The notes beneath the pieces are model-generated. The model did not search any database. It had not been told where the DNA came from and saw only the letters and a list, made by a program, of their open reading frames with translations. Both the position numbers and the translations under genes were made by a program. Of a stretch of 64,000 nt of DNA, positions 27,180-35,609 are shown piece by piece. Origin of the DNA: Janthinobacterium agaricidamnosum (GTDB lineage Bacteria > Pseudomonadota > Gammaproteobacteria > Burkholderiales > Burkholderiaceae_D). Every line of letters starts with the position of its first letter. The first letter of the stretch is position 1. The stretch is from contig NZ_CP033019.1 of NCBI RefSeq assembly GCF_003667705.1, positions 3,162,001 through 3,226,000 of the forward strand. Direction: 5' to 3'.

Positions 27180-28718
27180 TTACAAGGAATCGAGCCTGGC
27201 CAGCATCGTGGCCGCCTGCTGCCGGAAAGCGGCGACTGTTTCCTCGTCCATTTTTTCCAGCTGGCGATACGCCATGCCGATGCGGGGATTGTGCTCCAGC
27301 GTGGCCGCGTTGCGGTGGAAAAAATCCCAGTACAGGGCATTGAAGGGGCAGGCGCGCTCGCCGATGCGCGCCTTCTTGTCGTAATGGCATCCCTTGCAAT
27401 AATCGCCCATGCGGTCGATATACGCGGCGCTGGAGACATACGGCTTGGTGGCCAACAGGCCGCCGTCGGCGAACTGGCTCATGCCGACGGTATTGGGCAG
27501 TTCCACCCATTCGAAGGCGTCGATGTAAATGCCCAGGTACCAGCCGTGGACCCTCGCCGGATCGAGGCCGGCCAGCAGCGCGAAGTTGCCGATCACCATC
27601 AGGCGCTGGATGTGGTGCGCGTGCGCCTGTTCCAGCGACTGCGTGATCGCCTGCGACAAACAATGCATCTTCGTCTTGCCGTCCCAGAACCAGGAGGGCA
27701 GCGCACGCGCATGGCCAAAGAAATTCTTTTCCGCATAACCGGGCATCTGCGCCCAGTAGACGCCGCGCACATATTCGCGCCAGCCCAGGATCTGGCGGAT
27801 GAAGCCCTCGACCGCGGCCAGGGGAGCGTGGCCGGCGTAATAGGCGGCCTGCACCCTGTCGACGACTTCGCGCGGGTTCAGCATTTTCACGTTCAGCGCG
27901 AACGACAGCAGGGAGTGGAACAGGCGCCAGGCCTTGCTGCTCATGGCATCCTGAAAATCGCCAAAATGCGGCAAGGCCCGCTCGATGAAGGCATCGAGCT
28001 GCTGCAGCGCCTCATCCCGGTTCAGCGCCCAGGCCAGCCGGTCCGCACGGGGCGCGCCGAAGCTCTTCACGCCGGCGGCGACGATGCTTTCCCATAGACG
28101 GGAATGGTCATGCACGGTGCGCGGGTCTTGCGGCTCGGCGGGCGTGCCGCGCCAGGGCTTGCGGTTATCGTGATCGAAATTCCACTGGCCGCCGACGGGT
28201 TTTTTCGCGTCTTCCATCAACACCTGATGCGTGCCGCGCATCTGGCGGTAGAAAAACTCCATCAGCCATTGCTTGCGCCCGGCGAAAATATCGGCCGCCT
28301 CGTTGCGGGCCGTATAGAAATGCTCGCTGTCGACCATCAACCACGGGATGGCCGAGCGTCGTCCGGCCTGGTAGAGCTGCTGGTCGAGGCGCCACTCGTC
28401 GGGCGCCTGGTACTCGACGGCGCCGGCGTCATAGTGGCGAATCAGCGCTTCGATATTCTCTGGTATCGAGCGCGTGCTGGCCACGTCGTCGATGGCGATG
28501 TAATGCACGGTGTGGTCCGCTTCGCGCAGCTGGCGCGCAAAGTCGCGCATGGCAGCGAAGATGGCCAGGATTTTCTGCGCATGGTGCAGCACATAATCGG
28601 TTTCTTGCCGCACTTCCATCAAGACATAGATGGTGGCGTCATCGACGTCGGTAAACCAGCGGTGCTGCGTATTGAGCTGGTCACCGAGGATCAGGCGCAA
28701 GGTGGGCTTCGGTGTCAT
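27180..28718 (-). CDS. FeS-type bacterial cryptochrome / (6-4) photolyase-related protein
   Basis: 512 residues, full length for the FeS-BCP (PhrB/CryB) group. The N-terminal antenna domain begins LRLILGDQLN, and the C-terminal FAD domain contains GWREYVRGVYW and NFALLAGLDPARVHGWYLGIYIDAFEWVELPN. Cysteines 353, 441, 444 and 457 have the same spacing (88, 3, 13) as the four ligands of the 4Fe-4S cluster in Agrobacterium PhrB. A light-dependent DNA-repair or sensory role is expected. AGGA precedes the ATG. Confidence 0.92.
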   Translation of the reverse strand: MTPKPTLRLILGDQLNTQHRWFTDVDDATIYVLMEVRQETDYVLHHAQKILAIFAAMRDFARQLREADHTVHYIAIDDVASTRSIPENIEALIRHYDAGAVEYQAPDEWRLDQQLYQAGRRSAIPWLMVDSEHFYTARNEAADIFAGRKQWLMEFFYRQMRGTHQVLMEDAKKPVGGQWNFDHDNRKPWRGTPAEPQDPRTVHDHSRLWESIVAAGVKSFGAPRADRLAWALNRDEALQQLDAFIERALPHFGDFQDAMSSKAWRLFHSLLSFALNVKMLNPREVVDRVQAAYYAGHAPLAAVEGFIRQILGWREYVRGVYWAQMPGYAEKNFFGHARALPSWFWDGKTKMHCLSQAITQSLEQAHAHHIQRLMVIGNFALLAGLDPARVHGWYLGIYIDAFEWVELPNTVGMSQFADGGLLATKPYVSSAAYIDRMGDYCKGCHYDKKARIGERACPFNALYWDFFHRNAATLEHNPRIGMAYRQLEKMDEETVAAFRQQAATMLARLDSL

Positions 28719-28749
28719 TATTGTCCTGTATCAAATAACATCGTGGCCG

Positions 28750-31200
28750 CTAGCCTTGCGGCATTGGCTGCGGCGCCGGGACGGGCGCGGGAGCCGGTTC
28801 CGGCACCGCCTTGCCATGCGCTTCCTGCCCGCCCTCTTCCGCCGGCACGGCCAGCGGCGCGGGCGGCGCGCCTTCCTGCAACAGATCGCCCGGCTCTTCC
28901 ACCGGTTCATCCTGCGGTTCCTCGACGGGTTCCACGTGGCGCAGCGGTGGTGGCGGCTTGCCGCCGGGGAAGATGGCGTCGCGCGCGATCTTGCCCGTGT
29001 CGAGCGCCGTCTTGAAGAAGTCGCCCACCACCAGCACGGCGTTGTGGCCGCCCTGGCCCCAGTAATTGCTGCGCATGGTGACGCGCGCGTCGTTGAAACC
29101 CACCCAGGCGCCGCCGACGAGTTCCGGGTGCATCAGGATGAACCAGCCGTCCGCATTGTTTTGCGTGGTGCCGCTCTTGCCGGCCACGTCGGAACGGATG
29201 CCGAAGCGGCTGCGGATGGCCGTGCCCGTGCCCCGGTCGATGACGCCGCGCATCATGTCCGTCAGGGTGGCGGCCGATTCGGCCCGCATGGCGCGCTTGG
29301 GCTTGTCTTCGCCGAAGCGGGCGATGACCTTGCCTTCGCGGTCGGTGATGTGCGTGACGACGAACGGCAGACGGGCCTCGCCCTGGGCCGCGATGCTGGC
29401 GTAGGCGTTGACCATTTCCAGCAAGGTGACGGGACTGGTGCCCAACGCCAAGGACGGCACTTTTTCCAGCTTGCTGTCGCGGATGCCGAGCGCGCGCGCC
29501 AGCTTGATGATCGACGGCAAGCCGACGTCCTGCATCACCTGCGCCGTGATGGTGTTTTTCGAGTAGACGAGGCCGTCGCGCATGGTCATGTCGCGGCCCG
29601 TCGTGCCGCTCATGTCCGTCGGGCGCCATTTGGTGCCGTCGGCCGCCTTGATGTCCATCACGGCATCACGGTAGACGTGGTCAGGGCTGAGTCCCTTTTC
29701 CAGCGCCGCGCCATACACGATGGGCTTGAAGGTGGAACCGGGCTGGCGCGCCGCCTGCGACACGTGATCGAATTGCTCGCGCGCAAAGTCGCGGCTGCCC
29801 ACCCAGGCGCGCACGGCGCCCGTGGCCGGGTCCATGGCCGCAAAGCCCGCTTCCAGCCGCGTCTTCGACTTGCGCAGGGCCGCCATGAAGGCGCGGTCGC
29901 CCTTCAGCTGCGCCAGCGCCGTTTCGGGCATGCCGCCGGCCGCCGTCAGCTTGCGGTAGTCGGCGGACTCGCGCACGAAGGCGTCCAGCAGCGCCGGATG
30001 CGATTTCCAGAAATAATCGAAGGGCACGCTGCCGCCCTGCATGCCCGCGTACATGCCCGTCGACGTGGACGACGGCACGCCGGCGCGGCTCCATTCCACG
30101 TCGGCGATCGCCTGCAAGGCATTCGCCTGGCGCTCGACGGCGCGTTCGGCCGCCTGCTGCAAATCATGGTCGAGCGTGGTGTGCACCACCAGCGCATCGA
30201 GTTCCAGGTTGTAGTCGTTCTCGTCGGCCCAGTCGATCAGCCACTTGCGCACATAGGCCGTGAAATGGCTGTCCGACTGCGCCCGCTCGCTCTGGCGCTC
30301 GAAATGCAGGCGCAATGGTCGCTTGATCAGCTGCTTGTAGCGCGCCTCGTCGATGACGTCGTGCTTGCGCATCTGGCCCAGCACCACGTTGCGCCGCTGC
30401 AGGGAGCGTTCGGGATTGCCGACGGGATTGTAGTAATTCGTCCCCTTGAGCATGCCGACAAGGGTGGCGCTTTCCAGGATGTCGAGGCGCGCGGCGGGTT
30501 TGTCGAAATACGTGCGGGCCGCCATTTCGATGCCGTAGGTGTTGTACAGGAAGGGAACCGTGTTCAGGTAGGCTTCCAGGATTTCCGTCTTGCTGTAGGT
30601 GGCCTCGATTTTCAGGGCCGTGATCAATTCCTTGAGCTTGCGGTTCAGGTTGCGCGAGCGGCCGATTTCCTCGGGAAACATATTGCGCGCCAGCTGCTGC
30701 GTGATGGTGGAACCGCCTTGCGGGTTGCCCCCTGCCGTATGCAGAATGGCGCCGGCCGTGCGCGTGAAGTCGATGCCGTGGTGTTCGTAGAAACGGTGGT
30801 CTTCCGTCGAGATCAGCGCACTGATCACGTTCGGCGAAATCTGCTTTAACGTGACCCGCTCCTGCAAGCCCTGGTCGAAGCGGGCAAGTTCCTTGCCATC
30901 GGCGCTGACCATGGTGGTCGGCGCGGCCGCGCGCGCCTGGCGCAAGTCGTGGATGCTCGGTGTCAGGGGGATCAGCAACAGCATGTACAGGATCACCAGC
31001 GCCAGCAGGGCCAGAAACGACCATAAGGCCAGCACCAGCGCACGCCGCACGGGCGGCAAGGTCATCAAGTGCGCGTGGCCGCGCCGGTACAGCGCCACTG
31101 CCTTGATCCACGCCACTCCCGCCACGCGCACTGCCTGCGCGCGCGCCCGTATGAACGCCTGCCGTGCTTTTTCCTGAAACTGCTCCATGCCTGATGCCAT
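28750..31200 (-). CDS. Class A penicillin-binding protein (transglycosylase/transpeptidase)
   Basis: 816 residues from the ATG at 31200. A cytoplasmic tail and one membrane helix (about 54-77) precede the GT51 transglycosylase domain (catalytic EDHRFYEHHGID at 133-144, GGSTITQQLARN at 162-173). The transpeptidase motifs are STFK (489-492), SKN (547-549) and KSGT (675-678). It polymerises and cross-links peptidoglycan in the periplasm. The last 70 or so residues are Pro/Glu-rich and probably disordered, an unusual tail. It sits downstream of the beta-lactamase pair. Confidence 0.92.
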   Translation of the reverse strand: MASGMEQFQEKARQAFIRARAQAVRVAGVAWIKAVALYRRGHAHLMTLPPVRRALVLALWSFLALLALVILYMLLLIPLTPSIHDLRQARAAAPTTMVSADGKELARFDQGLQERVTLKQISPNVISALISTEDHRFYEHHGIDFTRTAGAILHTAGGNPQGGSTITQQLARNMFPEEIGRSRNLNRKLKELITALKIEATYSKTEILEAYLNTVPFLYNTYGIEMAARTYFDKPAARLDILESATLVGMLKGTNYYNPVGNPERSLQRRNVVLGQMRKHDVIDEARYKQLIKRPLRLHFERQSERAQSDSHFTAYVRKWLIDWADENDYNLELDALVVHTTLDHDLQQAAERAVERQANALQAIADVEWSRAGVPSSTSTGMYAGMQGGSVPFDYFWKSHPALLDAFVRESADYRKLTAAGGMPETALAQLKGDRAFMAALRKSKTRLEAGFAAMDPATGAVRAWVGSRDFAREQFDHVSQAARQPGSTFKPIVYGAALEKGLSPDHVYRDAVMDIKAADGTKWRPTDMSGTTGRDMTMRDGLVYSKNTITAQVMQDVGLPSIIKLARALGIRDSKLEKVPSLALGTSPVTLLEMVNAYASIAAQGEARLPFVVTHITDREGKVIARFGEDKPKRAMRAESAATLTDMMRGVIDRGTGTAIRSRFGIRSDVAGKSGTTQNNADGWFILMHPELVGGAWVGFNDARVTMRSNYWGQGGHNAVLVVGDFFKTALDTGKIARDAIFPGGKPPPPLRHVEPVEEPQDEPVEEPGDLLQEGAPPAPLAVPAEEGGQEAHGKAVPEPAPAPVPAPQPMPQG

Positions 31201-31274
31201 GCTTGTAACCTTGTCTGATGCCGGGGAATCCGTTTCAGCAAGTATATAGGGCGGGCAACAAAGCGGGCCGGAAT

Positions 31275-31670
31275 TTACGCCAGGCAAGCATCGAGGCGCG
31301 CCAAGGTGACGCCGACATACGCGCCCACGCAGCGCCCGTCATGCGTCGTAAACGGGTTTTCCAGCTGTAGCAGGCCGCAATCGCAGACGACGGGATCGAC
31401 CTGGGTCACGATGCCGAGCGCCAGGTAGCGCCAGCCATCGAGGCGCACCAGGCGCTTTTCCCGGCCAGGATTGGCGCGGAAGATGGCGTCCCATTCATCG
31501 ATTTCGCTGGCCATGGGCCACAGTTCGAGCTGGACTTGCGTGCCGGCGGCCAGTTGCCCGCCGCCGAACTCGTCCATCACGTGCAGGCGCTGGCCGCCCA
31601 CCTCGATGACGGCTTCCAGGTACTCGCCCTCGGTAGCGATGAAGGTGGCGGCGACGATGCTGGCCGTCAC
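31275..31670 (-). CDS. Hypothetical protein coupled to the beta-lactamase gene
   Basis: 131 residues. It starts with GTG at 31670, overlapping the TGA of the beta-lactamase gene (GTGA), so it is read with that gene. The product is soluble, mainly beta-strand (EYLEAVIEVGGQRLHVMDEF) with a CDC motif near the C-terminus. No family recognised with certainty; it resembles small OB-like domains. Confidence 0.65.
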   Translation of the reverse strand: MTASIVAATFIATEGEYLEAVIEVGGQRLHVMDEFGGGQLAAGTQVQLELWPMASEIDEWDAIFRANPGREKRLVRLDGWRYLALGIVTQVDPVVCDCGLLQLENPFTTHDGRCVGAYVGVTLARLDACLA

Positions 31671-32485
31671 TTCTGCGCCTGCTCCAGCAGGGCCGGCAAT
31701 TCCTTCAGCATGGCCTCGCGCGTGCGCAAGCCTGCGGACTGCTGGCCCTTCTGCTCATCCTGCACCAGGCGCGCGAACACGATGCTGCGCCCGCCCTTGC
31801 TGGCCCAGCCCACGAACCAGCCGTAGCCATGCGCTTCGTCAAAGCTGCCGTCAGGCTTGCGCGGGAAGGCGGCGCCCGTCTTGCCATGCACTTGCCAGCC
31901 GCCCACGTCCGCCAGGCGCGTCAGGCGTCGCGTCTGCTCCATGGCCTGCTTGGTGACGGGCAATTGATCGTTGACCAGTTTGCGCAGGAAACCCAGCTGT
32001 TCCAGCGGAGAGATCTTCAGCGAAGAGCTGATCCACGAGCGTTCCAGGCTGTTATCCTTGCCCGGGTCGCCCGAGACGTCCGCATTGCCGTAGCGCAAAG
32101 CCTTGGCGTATTTCTGGAAGCGCTCGGCGCCCAGCGCCTGCGTGATCTGCTGCGAATACCAGACCACCGAGTACTGCATCCAGCGCGACGGGTCCGTATC
32201 CTGGCGCCACGCTTCGCCGCCCCAGTCCACATAGCCCTGGCGGAATGGCAAGCTGGGCTTGTGCTCGTCCTTGAGGAAGCCGGCGTCATAGCCCATCAGG
32301 CTGAGCGCGATCTTGAACGTGGACGCGGGGGTAACGCGGTCGATGCAATTGCCCTCCTGCAGCAGGACGGCGCCTGTCCTGGCATCGGCCATGGCGGTGC
32401 AGACGGTGGCGGAATGGGCTTGCGAGCCGGCCAGGACGGCGCCTGTCAGGCCGAGGATAAACTGGAACAATGCGCGATATTTCAT
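31667..32485 (-). CDS. Class D (OXA-type) beta-lactamase
   Basis: 272 residues with a signal peptide ending near SQAHSA. All class D motifs are present: STFK with nucleophile Ser55 and Lys58, SVV (106-108), YGN (132-134), KTG (202-204) and a following YGWFVGWA. It hydrolyses beta-lactams in the periplasm. The start ATG is at 32485; a longer upstream frame lacks a signal peptide. It looks chromosomal, with no mobile element nearby. Confidence 0.93.
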   Translation of the reverse strand: MKYRALFQFILGLTGAVLAGSQAHSATVCTAMADARTGAVLLQEGNCIDRVTPASTFKIALSLMGYDAGFLKDEHKPSLPFRQGYVDWGGEAWRQDTDPSRWMQYSVVWYSQQITQALGAERFQKYAKALRYGNADVSGDPGKDNSLERSWISSSLKISPLEQLGFLRKLVNDQLPVTKQAMEQTRRLTRLADVGGWQVHGKTGAAFPRKPDGSFDEAHGYGWFVGWASKGGRSIVFARLVQDEQKGQQSAGLRTREAMLKELPALLEQAQK

Positions 32486-32571
32486 GGGACTCCGGGGCTG
32501 AGGGAGAATGACAAAGCGAAATTGTACCGGGCGGCGCGGCGCGATGCCAGCGCTGATGCAGTGCATGCGCA

Positions 32572-32739
32572 TTAGCGCCCCGCCGGCGCGCCCGGCTGGC
32601 CTTCCCGCTTCAAATGTTCCTCTTCCAGCTCGTCCATGCCCAGTTTTTCCTCGTCGATCAGCGCATGCTCGCGCCGCTCGCGCTCCAGTTCCTCTTCCAG
32701 GCTGTCTTCGCCCGGCTCCTGCGTGATGTTCTCCGGCAT
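32572..32739 (-). CDS. Small acidic hypothetical protein
   Basis: 55 residues, almost entirely charged and helical (EDSLEEELERERREHALIDEEKL). The start at 32739 has an AGGA ribosome site. The function is unknown; it could be a coiled-coil accessory peptide. Confidence 0.5.
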   Translation of the reverse strand: MPENITQEPGEDSLEEELERERREHALIDEEKLGMDELEEEHLKREGQPGAPAGR

Positions 32740-32772
32740 GCGGTCTTCCTCCACGGTGGTTGAGTGAAAAGC

Positions 32773-33684
32773 TCAGGCAAGCTGGCCCGCCTGCGCCACG
32801 GCATCGTGCGGATGCAGGCTTTCCATATGCCGTACGGTAACACGCGGCTGCGCATAATGCGGCGCCAGTGCCGCCTGCACGCGGCGGGCCGCGTCTTCCA
32901 CGTACATCAGATTAGCACCATTCAAGCGCGCAAACGCCTGTTCGTCGGCCCGTTTCACGGCCGTCTGCAGGGGCGTCGCCAGCGCCGCTTCCACCCGATC
33001 GATCAGGGGAAACAGGCCCAGCTCGGCCTGCTCCGTCAATGGCACGGTCACCGTCGCCGTGCTGCGCTGGCTGTGCGGCGTGGCCAGGCTCGCGTGTTCC
33101 TGCAGCCAGTCGCGCGCGGCCGCGCCGTCGATGCCGCCTTTGCCGAACTGCGCCGCAAACGCGTCGGCCAGCAATTGCCGCGCCAGCGCCGCCGAGCACG
33201 GACAGGTCGACGAGTAGCCGATCTCCACCGTCAGGGACAGGGCAAAACCCTGCGGAGAAACACTGGCCTGCAGGCGCACGGGATACGATTTCCATCCCGC
33301 CAGCCCCGCCGTCAGCAGCGCCGGCCGGCGCAGCAGCACGGGAAACGCCAGCGCGATGCGCGCCTGCGTGCTGCCGCAGTCGGCGTGACTGTCCACCATG
33401 CGCCGCAACACGGCGGCCAGGGCGCCCGCATCGAGCGGCTGCGCGGCGGCAAAGGCATCGAGCAGCAGATACAGGCGCGACATATGGATGCCCTTCACGC
33501 GCGGAGCGGGCAGATCGACATGCACGTCGGCCCACGCATGCACTTGCTGCGCCTGCCCGCCCTCTTCCAGCCACAGCGGCAAGGCGATGCCCTGCATGCC
33601 GACCCATTCCAATGGCAAAGGGTGGCCCAGATGGGGGCCGGCCGCCACGTCGGGCAGGGGCGAAGAAAGGGAATCGCGCTTCAT
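32773..33684 (-). CDS. folE2: GTP cyclohydrolase I, type IB (FolE2)
   Basis: 303 residues. Catalyses the first step of folate/tetrahydropterin synthesis with a metal other than zinc, and is often made when zinc is scarce. Family motifs include PRVKGIHMSRLY, the cysteine in SHADCGSTQARIAL and GYSSTCPCSAALARQ. A GGAG lies 9 bases before the ATG at 33684. Two TGCAA-N5-TTGCA boxes lie upstream, the first within 15-29 bases of the start. These do not look like a Zur box. Confidence 0.92.
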   Translation of the reverse strand: MKRDSLSSPLPDVAAGPHLGHPLPLEWVGMQGIALPLWLEEGGQAQQVHAWADVHVDLPAPRVKGIHMSRLYLLLDAFAAAQPLDAGALAAVLRRMVDSHADCGSTQARIALAFPVLLRRPALLTAGLAGWKSYPVRLQASVSPQGFALSLTVEIGYSSTCPCSAALARQLLADAFAAQFGKGGIDGAAARDWLQEHASLATPHSQRSTATVTVPLTEQAELGLFPLIDRVEAALATPLQTAVKRADEQAFARLNGANLMYVEDAARRVQAALAPHYAQPRVTVRHMESLHPHDAVAQAGQLA

Positions 33685-33695
33685 GTCATGGCTCC

Positions 33696-33716
33696 ATATG
33701 CAAACAAGTTGCATAT
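33696..33716. promoter_or_regulatory. Perfect 21-bp dyad upstream of folE2 (box A)
   Basis: ATATGCAA / TTGCATAT form perfect 8-base arms around ACAAG. Closely related to the box before the Rrf2 gene at 459-478. Confidence 0.6.
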
Positions 33717-33735
33717 CATGGAGAAAATGCGCCGC

Positions 33736-33755
33736 ATTTGCAAGTATCTTGCATT
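33736..33755. promoter_or_regulatory. Second TGCAA-N5-TTGCA box upstream of folE2 (box B)
   Basis: ATTTGCAA / TTGCATT around GTATC, centred 40 bases (about four helical turns) from box A. Paired boxes suggest cooperative binding of one regulator. Confidence 0.5.
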
Positions 33756-33775
33756 AAAACGGCGAATGATTTATC

Positions 33776-33809
33776 TTGACTCGCTAACACATGTCAGATA
33801 ATGTTGACA
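33776..33809 (+). promoter_or_regulatory. arsR promoter and operator
   Basis: TTGACT (33776-33781) and GATAAT (33797-33802) are a possible promoter with a short 15-base spacer. TGTCA/TGACA arms (33792-33796 and 33805-33809) overlap the -10. Transcription would start next to the ATG at 33811, so the mRNA may be leaderless. Confidence 0.4.
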
Positions 33810-33810
33810 C

Positions 33811-34143
33811 ATGACAGATACAAATACAGTCCATCCCACCGGCGACCGCTTGCTGGCCATGCTGGCGGCGCTCGACAATCCGCACCGGCTGCGCATCATC
33901 GCAGCCCTGGCCAACGGCGGGCGCAACTACATCAGCCAGCTGGCGCGCGACCTGGGCATCAGCCGGCCCCTGCTGCATTTGCACCTGCAAAAGCTGGAAC
34001 ACGCGGGACTCGTCACCAGCCAGCTGGAACTGTCGCATGACGGCAAGGCCCTTAATTACTTCGAAGCCAGCCCATTTGAATTGCTGCTGACGCCGGCCAG
34101 CATCGCCGCCGCGGCGTCCTCGCTCACCCCCAACGCCGATTAA
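33811..34143 (+). CDS. ArsR-family winged-helix regulator
   Basis: 110 residues. The helix-turn-helix NYISQLARDLGISRPLLHLHLQKLEHAGLV is clear, with an N-terminal helix ALDNPHRLRIIAAL. I see no cysteine pair of the metal-sensing kind, so the signal may not be a metal. No ribosome site is visible and the predicted transcription start is at the ATG. First gene of an apparent three-gene operon with two membrane proteins. Confidence 0.88.
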   Translation: MTDTNTVHPTGDRLLAMLAALDNPHRLRIIAALANGGRNYISQLARDLGISRPLLHLHLQKLEHAGLVTSQLELSHDGKALNYFEASPFELLLTPASIAAAASSLTPNAD

Positions 34144-34164
34144 TCCTGAACTGTAGAGGTCATC

Positions 34165-34422
34165 ATGTCTGAAAATGTCTTTTTCGCCGCCTTCTTCTTC
34201 CCCTGCACGGCCGCCGTCATCATCTTCGCCCTCAAATATACGTCCGGCATCGTGCAGGCGCGCGCCCGGCTGGCGCAGGACGGCGCCTACCAGGAGCTGG
34301 CCAGGTCCATGGCCGCCGCGCAGGCGGAAACGGCCGTTTCGCTGGCCGCGCTAAACGCTTCCGTGGCGCAGATCCAGGCGCGCCTGGGCAGCCTGGAAAC
34401 GATACTCAAAGAAGTCGAGTAA
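34165..34422 (+). CDS. Small single-helix membrane protein with coiled coil
   Basis: 85 residues: one membrane helix (about 6-27) followed by a cytoplasmic or periplasmic coiled coil (LARSMAAAQAETAVSLAALNASVAQIQARLGSLETIL). It lies 21 bases after arsR. The function is unknown. Confidence 0.7.
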   Translation: MSENVFFAAFFFPCTAAVIIFALKYTSGIVQARARLAQDGAYQELARSMAAAQAETAVSLAALNASVAQIQARLGSLETILKEVE

Positions 34423-34460
34423 ACCCTTTCATAGCCACCCCACGACCAGGAGACCGCACC

Positions 34461-34892
34461 ATGAATACCGTATCGACCGCCCGTCTGTATGCGCTGCGCG
34501 CCATGTATCTGCTGGTTGTCCTGGGCCTCGGCAGCGTGCTGTGGCCCGGCATCGTCACGCCGCACGCGCCGTGGGAACTGGCGCGGGGCACCGTCAACTG
34601 CATGCTGGCCGCGTTTTCGCTGCTATGTTTGCTGGGCTTGCGCTATCCGCTGCAGATGCTGCCCCTGCTGCTGTGGGAGGCGCTGTGGAAGACCATCTGG
34701 CTGCTGCTCGTGCCGCTGCCGCAATGGCTGAACGGCCAGATCGATCCCGCCACCGCGGCAACCGCGTTTGAATGCGCGTTCGTGGTGCTGGTCTACCTGG
34801 CCATTCCGTGGCGCCATGTGCATGCGCACTACATCGTCAAGCCGGCCACGCCGTGGCGCCAGCTCAGGCAGCCTTGCGAAACGTCAAATTGA
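34461..34892 (+). CDS. Four-helix membrane protein of unknown function
   Basis: 143 residues with about four hydrophobic helices. Third gene of the arsR unit, 38 bases downstream of the second, with an AGGAG-like ribosome site. It overlaps the convergent alkB gene by 29 bases. It resembles small DoxX-like or SMR-like membrane proteins only in topology. Confidence 0.75.
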   Translation: MNTVSTARLYALRAMYLLVVLGLGSVLWPGIVTPHAPWELARGTVNCMLAAFSLLCLLGLRYPLQMLPLLLWEALWKTIWLLLVPLPQWLNGQIDPATAATAFECAFVVLVYLAIPWRHVHAHYIVKPATPWRQLRQPCETSN

Positions 34893-35526
34893 TGCGCTGC
34901 GCGCCCAGCAGCGCGTGTTCGCCCTCCTTCAGCGGCGCCACGCCGTGGAAGCGCAGGCGGTCGGCGCCGCCCCACACGACCACGTCGCCGTGCAGCAGCG
35001 CGATGCGCGCCGCCTTGTCGCTGCGCTCGGCGCCGCCGAACAAAAAGGTGGCGGGCAAACCGAGCGAGACGGAAACGATGGGCGCGTTGAAATCGCATTC
35101 GTCGCGGTCCTGGTGCAGGGCCATGCGCGCACCGGGCGCATAGCGGTTGACCAGGCAGGCGTCGGGCGTGAAGCCCGGATAGCCGGCCGCCAGCGCCGCT
35201 TGCTGCGCCAGGCACAGGAACACGGGCGGCATGGGCGGCCAGGGTACACCGCTGGCGGGATCGAGCCGCGCATAGCGGTAGCCGCGCCCATCCGTGACCC
35301 AGCCCAGGGGGCCGCAATTGCTCATGGCCACGGACATGCGCAAACCGCCCGGCGTGGCCATGTGGCGCAGGGGCGCGGCCAGCACGATGGCGTCCAGCGC
35401 CGGCAGCAGCTCGGGCAGATACGGCAGCGCAAAACGGCGCAGCAGGACCGACGCGGACGAGCCGGGCACCAGCGGCACCGGTCCGGTCGGGACGTCGTCT
35501 TCATCGGCAAACAGGGTCAGGTTCAT
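34864..35526 (-). CDS. alkB: AlkB-type Fe(II)/2-oxoglutarate DNA/RNA demethylase
   Basis: 220 residues. The metal triad is visible: HQD in MALHQDRDE and the later His of RFHGV, with the Arg pair in GAQRINLTFR binding 2-oxoglutarate. It repairs alkylated bases by oxidative demethylation. The start at 35526 (MNLTLFADED) matches the family; a longer frame adds 24 unrelated residues. Confidence 0.92.
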   Translation of the reverse strand: MNLTLFADEDDVPTGPVPLVPGSSASVLLRRFALPYLPELLPALDAIVLAAPLRHMATPGGLRMSVAMSNCGPLGWVTDGRGYRYARLDPASGVPWPPMPPVFLCLAQQAALAAGYPGFTPDACLVNRYAPGARMALHQDRDECDFNAPIVSVSLGLPATFLFGGAERSDKAARIALLHGDVVVWGGADRLRFHGVAPLKEGEHALLGAQRINLTFRKAA

Positions 35527-35609
35527 GCCGCCTATTTTAGCCGCATTACACAAAAAGCCCCCACGGTGCGCTACAGTAGCGCTTCCAGCCACTACCACCC
35601 GCCTCCACG

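Noticed and set aside
33696..33755. Zur box upstream of folE2
   Set aside because: FolE2 genes are often Zur-controlled, but the dyads here (TGCAA-N5-TTGCA) do not resemble the known GTTATA-type Zur sites.
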